From Dactylosporangium sucinum (GTDB lineage Bacteria; Actinomycetota; Actinomycetes; Mycobacteriales; Micromonosporaceae), in assembly GCF_014647515.1 (NCBI RefSeq), contig NZ_BMPI01000037.1, positions 16,387-78,267 of the forward strand: DNA of 61,881 nucleotides, in the 5' to 3' direction. Each line of letters begins with the position of its first letter. Positions within the stretch are counted from its first letter, which is position 1. Positions 16,944 through 25,500 of this stretch are shown here, in pieces. Below the pieces are notes generated by a model, which saw nothing but the letters and a program-made list of their open reading frames with translations, did not search any database and was not told the origin of the DNA. The translations under genes were made by a program, and so were the position numbers.

Positions 16944-19076
16944 TCACAGCAGGTCGGCCAGCAGGGCCGCCGCCTCGGCGGCCCCGTCGGTCTCGACAGG
17001 TCGGTATGCGGTCTCCCGGCCGATCTCGGCGGCGATCGCCGCGGCCAGGGCGTCCGGATTCAGGTCGGCGTACGCCAGGCGACGGCCGGCGCCGTACTGC
17101 CGCAGCCGGTGCGTCACGTGGAACTGCTGCTCGAAGTGGTGGCGCAGCGGGACGTACAGGAACGGGCGGCCCAGCGCGGTCAGCTCCATGCAGGTACTCA
17201 GGCCGCCCTGCACGATCGCGAGGTCGCTCGCGGCGAGCAGCCGGTACAGGTCCGGCACGAACGCGCGCACATCGAGGCCTGGGCGCCGGCCGAACGCGGC
17301 CGGGTCGATGCGTGGCCCGGTGACGACGACCATCCGCAGGCCCGGCACCAGCCGAGCGGCGGGCTCGAAGGCCGTCACCACGCGGCCCAGCAGGTGCCCG
17401 CCGACGCCCGAGCCGCCGACCGTCACCACGCACACCCGCTCGTCCGGCCCGAACCCGAGCTCAGCCCGCAGCGCTTCCCGGTCGGGCAGCGCGGCCGGAT
17501 CGAACCCGGTGACGTACCCGGCGAACGAGTAGTGCTCGGCCGTCCACTCCCGGATGCCGGGCAGGCCCGGCCCGAACGACGCGTCCACCACGTCGCCCGG
17601 GTTGCCGACGAACACGGCCCGGTCGCGCACCCGCGGGAAGCGGGCGATGTGCTCGATCATCTCGGCGTTGTAGTCGGCGGTCACCAGCGCCTCGCGGGCG
17701 TCGGCGTCCGGCATCGGCAGGTTACCGACGAAGTCGGTGAGCCAGGCGTACGCGTACCGCTTCAGCTCCGGGTTCTCGTGCAGGAAGTGGTCGACGTCCC
17801 ACGCCTCGTCGCCCACCACGAGGTCGTACTCACCGTCGCGCACGACGTCGTGGAAGACCATGAAGTTGGCGACGAGGATCTCGTCCATCCGGCGCAGCGC
17901 CTCGAAACAGTGCAGGTCGTGCTCGCCCGCCTCGTCCTCGATGTGCGCCGACTCGCTGACCAGCCAGCGGCTCGCCGGGTGCACCCGCTCGCCGGCCGCC
18001 TCCAGGACCCGGGTCACCGGGTGCTGCGCGAGCCAGTCGACCTCGACGCCCGGGTGCCGCTCCCGCAGCGCGGCGGCGATCGCCACGTCACGGCGGGCGT
18101 GCCCCAGGCCGATCGGCGACGAGAGGTACAACACCTTCCTCGGCCGTCCTGCCCAGCGTGACCACTGCCGGTTTCGCTGCTGCCTCGGCGCCAGCCGTGC
18201 GGCAAACTCGTGGATGCGCAGGTTCACCGCCACCGGGTCGCGCGCGAGCGGGATGTGCCCGGCCCCGCGCAGCGTGACCAGCTCGCCACCGGTCCGCTCG
18301 GCGATCGTCTCGCTGCGCTTGACGGGACTGACCCGGTCCTCATCGCCGTGCAGCAGGAGCACGGGGCTGGTGATGCGGGCGCACCACTCGTCGAGGGTCT
18401 TTCTGTCCGGCCGGTCGGCGAGGCTGTCGGCTACGAGCACCGCGCCTGACGTCTCCCGGCCCCAGCCCACCGCGTCCTCGATCTGCTTCGTCGAGTGCGG
18501 CTCCGGGAAGCACTGGCCGAAGAAGAACCACAGGAAGTCGTCGAGGTCGGTGGTCCACTGGTCGCGGTGGTACTTCGCCCAGTGTTCGAGCGGGTCGGCC
18601 TCGACGAACGGCACGCGTGAGGGGCCGAGACCGGTGCGGTCGGTGTACCGCAAGCGGGGGGAGCCGGGGTCGGCGTAGTCGACGGACGGGCCGATGAGCA
18701 CCGAGCCGAGCACGCGGTCGCTGTGGTTCGCCGCCAGGTCGAGGGTCCAGTTCGCGCCCTTGGACAGCGCGACGAGGACGGCCTGGTCGGTGCCGGTGGC
18801 GTCGAGCACGGCTCGTGCGTAGGCGACCTGGGCTTCCTGGCTGTACGCGGCCGGCTCGACGGGCCGGTCGGACCGCCCGTTGCCGGGGCCGTCGTAGGTG
18901 ACGACGCGGTGATGGCGGGCGAGGTAGGGGATCTGCGCCTTCCAGAACCGCTTGTTGACGATCGTCCAGGCGGGCATGAGCAGCAGCGTCGGCCAGCCGT
19001 CGCCGTACGTCTCGTAGTGGATCTTGACGCCGTCGCGTTCGACGTACCCTTCGGTGTCCGCTGTTCTGGCCCGCAT
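16944..19076 (-). CDS. alpha/beta hydrolase - glycosyltransferase fusion protein
   Basis: The ATG at 19074-19076 is preceded by AGGAGGAG; the frame codes 710 residues. Residues about 1-290 are an alpha/beta hydrolase (LLLMPAWTIVNKRFWKAQIP, nucleophile in VALSKGANW, LLLHGDEDRVSP, His in GAGHIPLA). Residues about 310-710 are a GT-B fold glycosyltransferase of the UGT/MurG-like type: KVLYLSSPIGLGHARRDVAI, then CVVTVGGSGVGGHLLGRVV, AIVQGGLSTCMELTALGRPF and VPLRHHFEQQFH. There is no export signal. A single polypeptide could couple ester or amide hydrolysis with glycosylation of a small molecule. It is divergent from a TetR gene across five palindromic operators, so it is probably the repressed target. 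Confidence 0.88.
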   Translation of the reverse strand: MRARTADTEGYVERDGVKIHYETYGDGWPTLLLMPAWTIVNKRFWKAQIPYLARHHRVVTYDGPGNGRSDRPVEPAAYSQEAQVAYARAVLDATGTDQAVLVALSKGANWTLDLAANHSDRVLGSVLIGPSVDYADPGSPRLRYTDRTGLGPSRVPFVEADPLEHWAKYHRDQWTTDLDDFLWFFFGQCFPEPHSTKQIEDAVGWGRETSGAVLVADSLADRPDRKTLDEWCARITSPVLLLHGDEDRVSPVKRSETIAERTGGELVTLRGAGHIPLARDPVAVNLRIHEFAARLAPRQQRNRQWSRWAGRPRKVLYLSSPIGLGHARRDVAIAAALRERHPGVEVDWLAQHPVTRVLEAAGERVHPASRWLVSESAHIEDEAGEHDLHCFEALRRMDEILVANFMVFHDVVRDGEYDLVVGDEAWDVDHFLHENPELKRYAYAWLTDFVGNLPMPDADAREALVTADYNAEMIEHIARFPRVRDRAVFVGNPGDVVDASFGPGLPGIREWTAEHYSFAGYVTGFDPAALPDREALRAELGFGPDERVCVVTVGGSGVGGHLLGRVVTAFEPAARLVPGLRMVVVTGPRIDPAAFGRRPGLDVRAFVPDLYRLLAASDLAIVQGGLSTCMELTALGRPFLYVPLRHHFEQQFHVTHRLRQYGAGRRLAYADLNPDALAAAIAAEIGRETAYRPVETDGAAEAAALLADLL

Positions 19077-19165
19077 GCTGCTCCTCCTCTGGTGTGCGGC
19101 TGCTGTTGCGATGTTCCGTTCGGGGTCGGCCGGCGGTGGGTGGCGTTCGGTCGGCTGTGTCGAGG

Positions 19166-19388
19166 CACTTCGGTCGGTCGACCGACCGAAGTGAGGTCCG
19201 GCGTGGCTGCCGTCGTGCTGTATGGAGCTTCGGTCGGTCGACCGACCGAGGCGATGTCTGGCGTGCCTGCCGTCGTGCTGTACGGAGCTTCGGTCGGTCG
19301 ACCGACCGAAGTCGCCTCCGCGCCTCCGCGCATTCGGTCGGTCGACCGACCGAATGCCCGTACGATATCGTTCGGTCGACCGACCGAA
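19166..19388. promoter_or_regulatory. array of five TetR-type operator palindromes, three on a 60-bp repeat
   Basis: The core is TTCGGTCGGTC followed by its reverse complement (22 bp). Copies are at 19169-19190 (perfect, extended to 28 bp at 19166-19193), 19229-19250 (last base changed), 19289-19310 (perfect), 19333-19354 (perfect, extended to 28 bp at 19330-19357) and 19371-19388 (four bases shorter in the middle). The first three centres are exactly 60 bases apart because the whole unit is tandemly repeated; the last two follow at about 44 and 36 bases. A -10-like TACGAT (19361-19366) lies between the last two sites, ahead of the TetR gene. The array would let the regulator control both divergent genes. 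Confidence 0.85.
19201..19320. repeat. two 60-bp tandem units carrying operator sites
   Basis: Units 19201-19260 and 19261-19320 are near-identical over their first 49 bases (GCGTGGCTGCC/GCGTGCCTGCC start, then CGTCGTGCTGTA). The unit 19141-19200 shares only the palindrome and the following GGTCCG/TGTCTG region. This indicates recent duplication of an operator with its flank. Confidence 0.75.
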
Positions 19389-19403
19389 TCGAGGAGTGTC
19401 GCC

Positions 19404-19988
19404 GTGCCGACAGAGGTTCCGACCCGGATCATGGAAGCGACCCGAGCGTGTCTGCTTGCCGAGGGCTACGCGAACCTGTCCACGCGCACCGTCGCCCGCA
19501 CCGCCGGCGTGCCCGTCAGCCAAATTCACTACCACTTCGGCAGCAAGCAGAACATGGTCCTCGCCATGCTCGCGCACGAGAACCAGCGGCTCGTCGCCCG
19601 CCAGCGCCAGATGTACGCCACCCAGGTCCCGCTCTCGAAGCGCTACTGGCAGGCCTGCGACTTCCTCGACGTCGACGTCAGCTCCGGGTACGTCCGGATT
19701 CTGCAGGAAGCCATCGCCGCCGGCTGGACCGAGCGGGCCGTCGCGGATCAGGTGCTCGGCATGCTGCGCGGCTGGACGGACGTGCTGACGGCCGTGGCGC
19801 GGGAGGCCGAGGAGCGGTTCGGGTCCCTCGGGCCGTTCACCGCCGAGGACGTCGCCACGCTCGTCGGCGCCGCCTTCCTCGGTGGTGAGGCGCTCATCCT
19901 GCTCGGCGACCCGGACTGGTCCGGCCGTGTGCGGGTTGCGCTGCGGCGGTTCGGTGACCTCATTGAGGGCATGGAGGGTCGAGCTTGA
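19404..19988 (+). CDS. TetR family transcriptional regulator
   Basis: The GTG at 19404 follows GAGGAG at seven bases and gives 194 residues. The N-terminal TetR helix-turn-helix is clear: LSTRTVARTAGVPVSQIHYH with FGSKQNMVLAML (residues about 28-60). The C-terminal part is a helical ligand-binding and dimer domain with no recognisable ligand. It is divergent from the hydrolase-glycosyltransferase gene and lies beside the five-palindrome array, so it very likely represses itself and that gene. The inducer may be the substrate or product of the fusion enzyme. The last 29 bases overlap the convergent otsA gene. Confidence 0.9.
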   Translation: MPTEVPTRIMEATRACLLAEGYANLSTRTVARTAGVPVSQIHYHFGSKQNMVLAMLAHENQRLVARQRQMYATQVPLSKRYWQACDFLDVDVSSGYVRILQEAIAAGWTERAVADQVLGMLRGWTDVLTAVAREAEERFGSLGPFTAEDVATLVGAAFLGGEALILLGDPDWSGRVRVALRRFGDLIEGMEGRA

Positions 19989-21354
19989 TGCCGCCCAGGG
20001 CGTCGAGGAACGAGCGGGCCCAGCGGTCCACGTCGTGCTCGCGCAGGTGGGTGCGCATGCGGCGCATGCGGTCGCGCAGGTCGGACGGGGTGGCGCGCAG
20101 CGCGGCCGTGATGCCGCGCTTCAGGTCGTCGACGTCGTACGGGTTGACCAGGAAGGCGTCCGGCAGCTCGGCCGCGGCGCCGGTGAACTCGCTGAGCACC
20201 AGCGCGCCGCCCTCGTCCTGGCGGGCGGCCACGTACTCCTTCGCGACCAGGTTCATGCCGTCGCGCAGCGGGGTGACCACCATGACGTCCGCGGAGAGGT
20301 ACAACGCCTGCAGCTCCTCCGGCGAGCGCGACTGGAAGAGGTAGTGCACCGGCACCCGCCCCACGTCGCCGAACTCGCCGTTGATCCGGCCGACCTCGCG
20401 CTCGACCCGCTCCCGTAGCTGCTGGTACTGCGCGACGCGCATCCGGCTGGGGGTCGCCAGCTGGATCAGGACCACCTCGTCCGCGGCCAGGGCACCCTCG
20501 GCCAGCAGCTCACCGTAGGCCTCGATCCGTTGCTCGATGCCCTTGGTGTAGTCGAGCCGGTCCACCCCGAGCAGGATCCTCCGGTCGCCGCCGAGGTCCT
20601 CCTGCAGGCGTTCACGCTCCCGCAGTACCGCCGGATCCGACGTCATCCGCTCACTGCCGGCGACGTCGATCGAGATCGGGAACGCGCGGGCGGTGACCGT
20701 GCGTCCCTCGTAGGCCACGGTCTCCCCGTCGGGGTGCAGGCCGGTCAGCCGGGCGGCCAGCTGCAGGAAGTTCTCCGCGGCGAGGGGCCGCTGGAAGCCC
20801 ACCAGGTCGGCGCCGAGCAGCCCGCGCAGGAGGTCGCCGCGGCCGGGCAGCTGCATGAACAGCTCCACCGGCGGGAACGGGATGTGCAGGAAGAACCCGA
20901 TCCGCAGGTCGGGCCGGGCCGCGCGGAGCAGCGCCGGCACGAGCATGAGCTGGTAGTCGTGGATCCACACGGTGGCGCCCTCGGCGGCCACCTCCGCCGT
21001 GGCCTCGGCGAAGCGCCGGTTGACCGCGTCGTACGAGCGGCGCCAGTCCCGCTTGTGCACCGGCTGCTCGACGGCGTCGTGGAACAGCGGCCAGATCGTC
21101 GAGTTCGACGCGCCCTCGTAGTAGCGGTCGACGTCCTCGGGGCTCAGCGGGACCGGCCGCAGGTACACGCCGTCGTGATCGAACGGCGCGGTCTCGTCGC
21201 CGACCGCCCCCGTCCAGCCGACCCAGGCGCCGCCGGAATTGCGCGCGATCGGCTCGAGGGCGCTGACCAGCCCGCCCGGGCTGCGGGTCCAGCCGCCGTC
21301 GTCGGCGCGGTCGACGGGCAGGCGGTTCGCCACCACGACGAAGCGGTACTCCAC
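19960..21354 (-). CDS. otsA: trehalose-6-phosphate synthase (GT20)
   Basis: The GTG at 21352-21354 gives 464 residues starting MEYRFVVVANRLPVDR, the usual OtsA N-terminus. Diagnostic segments are SPGGLVSAL, the glucose-6-phosphate and UDP-glucose contact region WIHDYQLMLVPALLR, HIPFPPVELF, GVDRLDYTKGIEQRI, and the nucleotide-binding TPLRDGMNLVAKEYVAARQ. The enzyme makes trehalose-6-phosphate from an NDP-glucose and glucose-6-phosphate in the cytoplasm for osmoprotection. No otsB phosphatase is found next to it. The upstream ATG at 21415-21417 would add 21 unconserved residues and is rejected. Confidence 0.95.
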   Translation of the reverse strand: MEYRFVVVANRLPVDRADDGGWTRSPGGLVSALEPIARNSGGAWVGWTGAVGDETAPFDHDGVYLRPVPLSPEDVDRYYEGASNSTIWPLFHDAVEQPVHKRDWRRSYDAVNRRFAEATAEVAAEGATVWIHDYQLMLVPALLRAARPDLRIGFFLHIPFPPVELFMQLPGRGDLLRGLLGADLVGFQRPLAAENFLQLAARLTGLHPDGETVAYEGRTVTARAFPISIDVAGSERMTSDPAVLRERERLQEDLGGDRRILLGVDRLDYTKGIEQRIEAYGELLAEGALAADEVVLIQLATPSRMRVAQYQQLRERVEREVGRINGEFGDVGRVPVHYLFQSRSPEELQALYLSADVMVVTPLRDGMNLVAKEYVAARQDEGGALVLSEFTGAAAELPDAFLVNPYDVDDLKRGITAALRATPSDLRDRMRRMRTHLREHDVDRWARSFLDALGGIKLDPPCPQ

Positions 21355-21415
21355 GGGTTGCCTGTACCCCGCGCAAGCCCCTGTATCACCCGCCGGCCGG
21401 GTTGCTCCGCAGGGC

Positions 21416-21535
21416 ATGAGACGGGGCCTGATGTGGTGGGACTACGCACCGGGGGAGCTGTCCACCTGGGCCTTCACCCCCGACGGCACCGCGGCCGGGA
21501 CGAAGCCGCCGACCGTCCGATGTGGCGGTTCGTGA
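21416..21535 (+). CDS. possible 39-residue small ORF or gene remnant
   Basis: ATG 21416 begins MRRGLMWWDYAPGELSTWAF and runs to a TGA at 21533-21535 that forms the first bases of a long stem-loop. The Trp/Tyr-rich composition is not typical of a chance frame, but there is only a weak ribosome binding site (AGGGC) and I recognise no family. It may be a real small protein or the remains of a longer gene. Confidence 0.3.
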   Translation: MRRGLMWWDYAPGELSTWAFTPDGTAAGTKPPTVRCGGS

Positions 21536-21582
21536 TCGCGGACGTTGCCGGGTCGCCGGCGGCGCACACACGTCCGCGATCA
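21533..21582. repeat. intergenic stem-loop with 13-bp perfect arms
   Basis: TGATCGCGGACGT at 21533-21545 pairs perfectly with 21570-21582 across a 24-base GC-rich loop. It overlaps the stop of the 39-codon ORF and lies between divergent otsA and the solute-binding gene. No T-run follows. Two other long stem-loops in the window have the same design with different sequence. Confidence 0.75.
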
Positions 21583-21688
21583 TGAATGGGCCGTCCGTGG
21601 CCGGGTCGGCGGGCCGGTGTGCAGCGTCGATCCGGCCTGAGGCGCAGCGCTCGCGACCTTGACGGGGTCTGCCCGTCGCAGTAGATTC

Positions 21689-21704
21689 CTGAAAACCTTT
21701 TCGG
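21689..21704. promoter_or_regulatory. candidate operator, site 1 of the glycanase locus
   Basis: CTGAAAACCTTTTCGG is a near-perfect inverted repeat (7-2-7, one mismatch) about 190 bases before the solute-binding gene. Its CYGAAAACC half recurs at 21824 and 22499. The form resembles LacI- or ROK-family sugar operators. Confidence 0.45.
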
Positions 21705-21823
21705 TCGCGTTCCGGGTCCGCTAGCCGGTCGGGGTCGAAACAGGAATGCCTGCTCCGCCGCATGGTCCGACCCTCGACACCCCCTTCGATCCTGGCCCCG
21801 GATACGCATCACCGAGCGCGCCG

Positions 21824-21839
21824 CCGAAAACCATTCCGA
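21824..21839. promoter_or_regulatory. candidate operator, site 2
   Basis: CCGAAAACCATTCCGA shares the CCGAAAACC half of site 1, about 52 bases before the solute-binding gene start. The second half is degenerate. Confidence 0.35.
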
Positions 21840-21891
21840 AACCCTCGGCGGGCGGGCCCGGTCCTGCGCGTGGCCGCTGGGAGAACGACCG

Positions 21892-22485
21892 ATGACATCC
21901 CGCATCGTCCGCGCGCTCGCGGCCGGCCTCGCCGCGCTCGCGCTGGCCGCCTGCAGTGCACCGCCACCGCCGCCACCACCGCCCGTCGACGGGGCCGACA
22001 GCGGCGGGCGGCTGCTGCTGTGGGCGCCCAGCTCGCGTGAGGTGCAGGCCACGCTGCTCGTCGACGCCTACAACGCCACCCACACCAACCAGGTCGAGCT
22101 GACGCTCGTCCCCGAGGCCGACTACCCGGGGCGGGTCGACGCGGCCGCCGGCCGCAACGCCCTGCCCGACCTCTTCGCCGGTGCCGTCGCCGACGTGCCG
22201 GACTGGACCCGCCGCGGGCTCTACCAGGACGTCACCGGCCGCATCGACCGGCTGCCCTTCGCCGCCCGCATCAACCCCTCCCACCTGCAGGCCGGCACCG
22301 ACCACGGCGCCAGGCACGTCCTGCCGTTCGTGGTCCTGCCGCAGGGCGGCGACGCGGTCGGCATCTCCCGCGACTCCAAGAAGGCCGACCAGGCCTGGAA
22401 CTTCCTGTTCTGGCTGCTGTCCGACGAGGCCCAGGTGCACGTCCTGGCCCGCAACGGCGACGCGATGGCCCGCGACGACCTCTGA
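21892..22485 (+). CDS. solute-binding lipoprotein with internal deletion (ABC type 1 family)
   Basis: ATG 21892 follows GGGAG; the product is 197 residues with lipobox LAAC (Cys21) and a Pro-rich spacer. The N-terminal part (LLLWAPSSREVQATLLVDAY, VPEADYPGRVDAAAG, LPDLFAG) and the C-terminal part (AVGISRDSKKADQAWNFLFW, LLSDEAQVHVL) match the two ends of sugar-binding lipoproteins, which normally have about 420 residues. Roughly 200 residues covering most of both lobes are missing, with the join near LPFVVLPQGGD (nt 22320-22350), yet the frame is intact. It can hardly bind sugar in the normal way. No ABC permease genes are nearby. It is either a relic or a repurposed surface lipoprotein. Confidence 0.7.
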   Translation: MTSRIVRALAAGLAALALAACSAPPPPPPPPVDGADSGGRLLLWAPSSREVQATLLVDAYNATHTNQVELTLVPEADYPGRVDAAAGRNALPDLFAGAVADVPDWTRRGLYQDVTGRIDRLPFAARINPSHLQAGTDHGARHVLPFVVLPQGGDAVGISRDSKKADQAWNFLFWLLSDEAQVHVLARNGDAMARDDL

Positions 22486-22498
22486 ACCGCCACAAAAG

Positions 22499-22514
22499 CC
22501 GAAAACCTTTGTGA
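22499..22514. promoter_or_regulatory. candidate operator, site 3, before the large glycanase
   Basis: CCGAAAACCTTTGTGA lies about 28 bases before the start codon of the 1827-residue glycanase and repeats the conserved half of sites 1 and 2. Confidence 0.4.
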
Positions 22515-22541
22515 TCGATTTCGCCCACTGGGAACGGAGAA

Positions 22542-25500
22542 ATGAGACCACGAACCGCGGCTCCAGCCGCCCTCGCCGGGCTGGCGGTGACGTTCCTCGT
22601 CGCCCTGCCGGCCCATGCGGCACCCCCCAACGCCAACACCCCGTACCCCGTCTTCAGCGGCTCCGCCAACCCGATGCCGGACGAGCGCACCGGGTACCAC
22701 GTCCGTAACCAGCTGCAGGCCGTCTTCGACGCCGACGTGGCCGCGGGCGCCGGCACCTCCACCGACAACGATTTCTGGATCGACCGCATGCTCGCCCGCA
22801 CCGGCAACCAGCCGGGCGGGTCGAACGGCGACGCCAACCAGTACCTCTTCAGCCGCGGCCGCGCCGTCTTCATGAAGACCCACCAGCCCGCCACCCTCGG
22901 CTTCGGCGGCGAGGTCGCCTACGTCGAGTCGATCGCCGGCGGCCAGGGCGCGTACACCATCACCGTCTCCCTCAACGGCGCGGACGTCACGCTCGCCGAG
23001 GACGCCGCCCAGCGCAAGCAGACCCCGAGCTACTGGCGCGGCGTGTTCAACAACACCGCCAACGGGCTGCGGATCGTCGAGACCAAGTTCATCACCGACG
23101 CCAACGTGGTCGTGACGAACCTGGAGCTGTCGAGCACCAACGGCGCGGCCAAGAGCGTCACGCTCACCGCCAACTCCTCGTTCGCGAAGACGGCGGAGGC
23201 GAGCGGCGAGCTGACCGGCGCCGTGCGGGCGTTCAACCGGCTCACCAACCTGTTCCCGCGCTTCTCCGGCGACGGGTTCACGCCGGTCGACGGCACGCTG
23301 AAGCAGACCGTCAGCGTCCCGGCGAGCGGCTCGGCGAGGACGAAGGTGCAGCTGGGCTTCGTCACCAAGGAGAACCCGGCCTCGCTGACGGAGTACCAGC
23401 AGTACCGTTCGGCGAGTCCGGCCAACGCCTACACCGAGCACGTCACCACGTACAACCGGTGGTGGGCGGACAACGTGCCGTACCTCGACACGCCCGAGAA
23501 CAACATCGACAAGACACTGTTCTACCGCTGGTGGCTCATGCGGTACAACTTCCTCGACGCCGACATCCCGGGCAACGACTACCAGTTCCCCACCTCGATG
23601 GAGGGTGTGCTCGGGTACAACAACGCGATCGTGCTCACCGTCGGCATGTTCGTCGACGACCTGAAGTACTTCCGCGACCCGGTCTACTCCTACGGCCCGT
23701 GGGTGTCGGCCGGTGAGGTGTCGAAGAGCTCGAAGTACGTCGACAACCCCGGCGACCCGGCGAACTGGTCGAACAGCTACACCGAGTACATCTCCGAGGC
23801 GGCCTGGCGCTCCTACCAGCTGCACGGCGGGCCGAAGGCGATCGCCGAGAACCTCGCCGAGTACGCCGAGTACGACGTCAAGGGCCTGCAGGACGCCTAC
23901 GACTTCGACGGCAACGGCCTCATCGAGTACAACTGGGGCGCGATGACCGGCAACGACGCCGACGCGGTGTCGTTCGACTGGCGCTCCGGGTACCTGGACC
24001 GCACCGAGAACGCGTACCTCTACTCCAACGCCAAGGCGGCCGCCGCGGCCTACCGCGCCGCGGGCAACACGTCGAAGGCGGACGAGATGGAGGCGTTCGC
24101 CGCGCAGATCAAGGCGGCGGTCCTGCAGTACCTCTGGGAACCGGCCCGCGCCACGCCCGACGAGATGGGCCTGAACGGCAACCTCCTCAAGCACCGGCAC
24201 GTGTCGTCCAACACGCTGGTGCCGTGGAAGGAGATCAACAACTACTACCCGTTCGCGGTCGGCCTGATGCCGAAGCCCGGCGACGCCGACTACACGCAGC
24301 CCTACGTGGAGGCGCTGCGGCTGTTCGCCGACGCCGCGCAGTACCCCATCTTCCCCTTCACCACGGCCAACCAGGCCGACAAGGCGGCCGCCGCCGCGCA
24401 GGGCGACCCCGGCAGCAACAACTTCTCGATCATCAACTCGACCGTGACGTTCCGGATGCTGTCGCAGGTGCTGCGCAACTACCAGACGCCCTACATCGAC
24501 GCCGAGTGGTACAAGAAGCTGCTGTACTGGAACGCCTGGGCGCACTACCAGAACAACGGCGACAACCGGTATCCGGACCAGAACGAGTTCTGGGCCGACG
24601 GCTCGGCGACCGGCCAGAGCATCGGCTACCGCTCCTGGATCCACCACACGATCCTGGGCGCGACGAACTTCACCGTCATCGAGGACGCGATGGGCCTGCG
24701 CCCCCGCTCCGACGCCAAGGTGGAGCTCGACCCGATCAACATCGGCTGGGACCACTTCACCGCCAACAACATCCGCTACCGCGACCGTGACCTGACGGTC
24801 GTCTGGGACGCGCCGGGCGGCACCAACTACTACGGCCTCCCGGAGGGCTACTCGGTCTACCTCGACGGGCAGCTCGCGTTCACCACCGACAAGCTGGGCA
24901 AGGTCGTCTACGACCCGGCCACCGGCACCGTCGAGGCGGCCGCCGGCATCACCGTGCTGACGAAGACCACCCAGTCGGTCAAGGCGCCGCAGGACGTCAC
25001 CTTCCCGGCGAACGCCCGGATCGTCGACGTCATGGCCAAGGCCGGCGCCGACATCGCTCCGGCCAGCACCGGCACCGCGAACATCGCCCAGGGCCGCCCG
25101 GCCACCGCGACGTTCTCGGCGAGCGGCCGCGGCCCGTCCGGCGCGCTGAACGGCACCACGATCAACGAGCCGTTCTGGGGTACCGCGGGTTCGCCCAACG
25201 CCCAGGACTCGATCGAGATCGACCTGCAGGGCGACAAGCAGATCGACGACGTGCGCGTGTACTTCTACAACACCTCGAGCACCGCGACGGTCCAGGGCTA
25301 CGCCCCGCCGGCGCAGTTCACGGTGCAGTACGACGACGGCAGCGGCTGGAAGGCGGTCGCGAACCAGAGCCGGTTCCCGGCCTACCCGCGCGGCAACCTC
25401 AACCAGGTCCGCTTCCCGCAGGTCACGGCGAAGAAGCTGCGCATCACCGTGCAGCACGCCCCCGGCGCGAAGACCGGCATCAAGGAGGTCCAGGCGTTCG

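Noticed and set aside
19166..19388. CRISPR-like look of the regular repeats
   Set aside because: The repeats are perfect palindromes, the intervening segments are themselves repeated rather than unique spacers, and no cas genes are present. Operators next to a TetR gene explain them.
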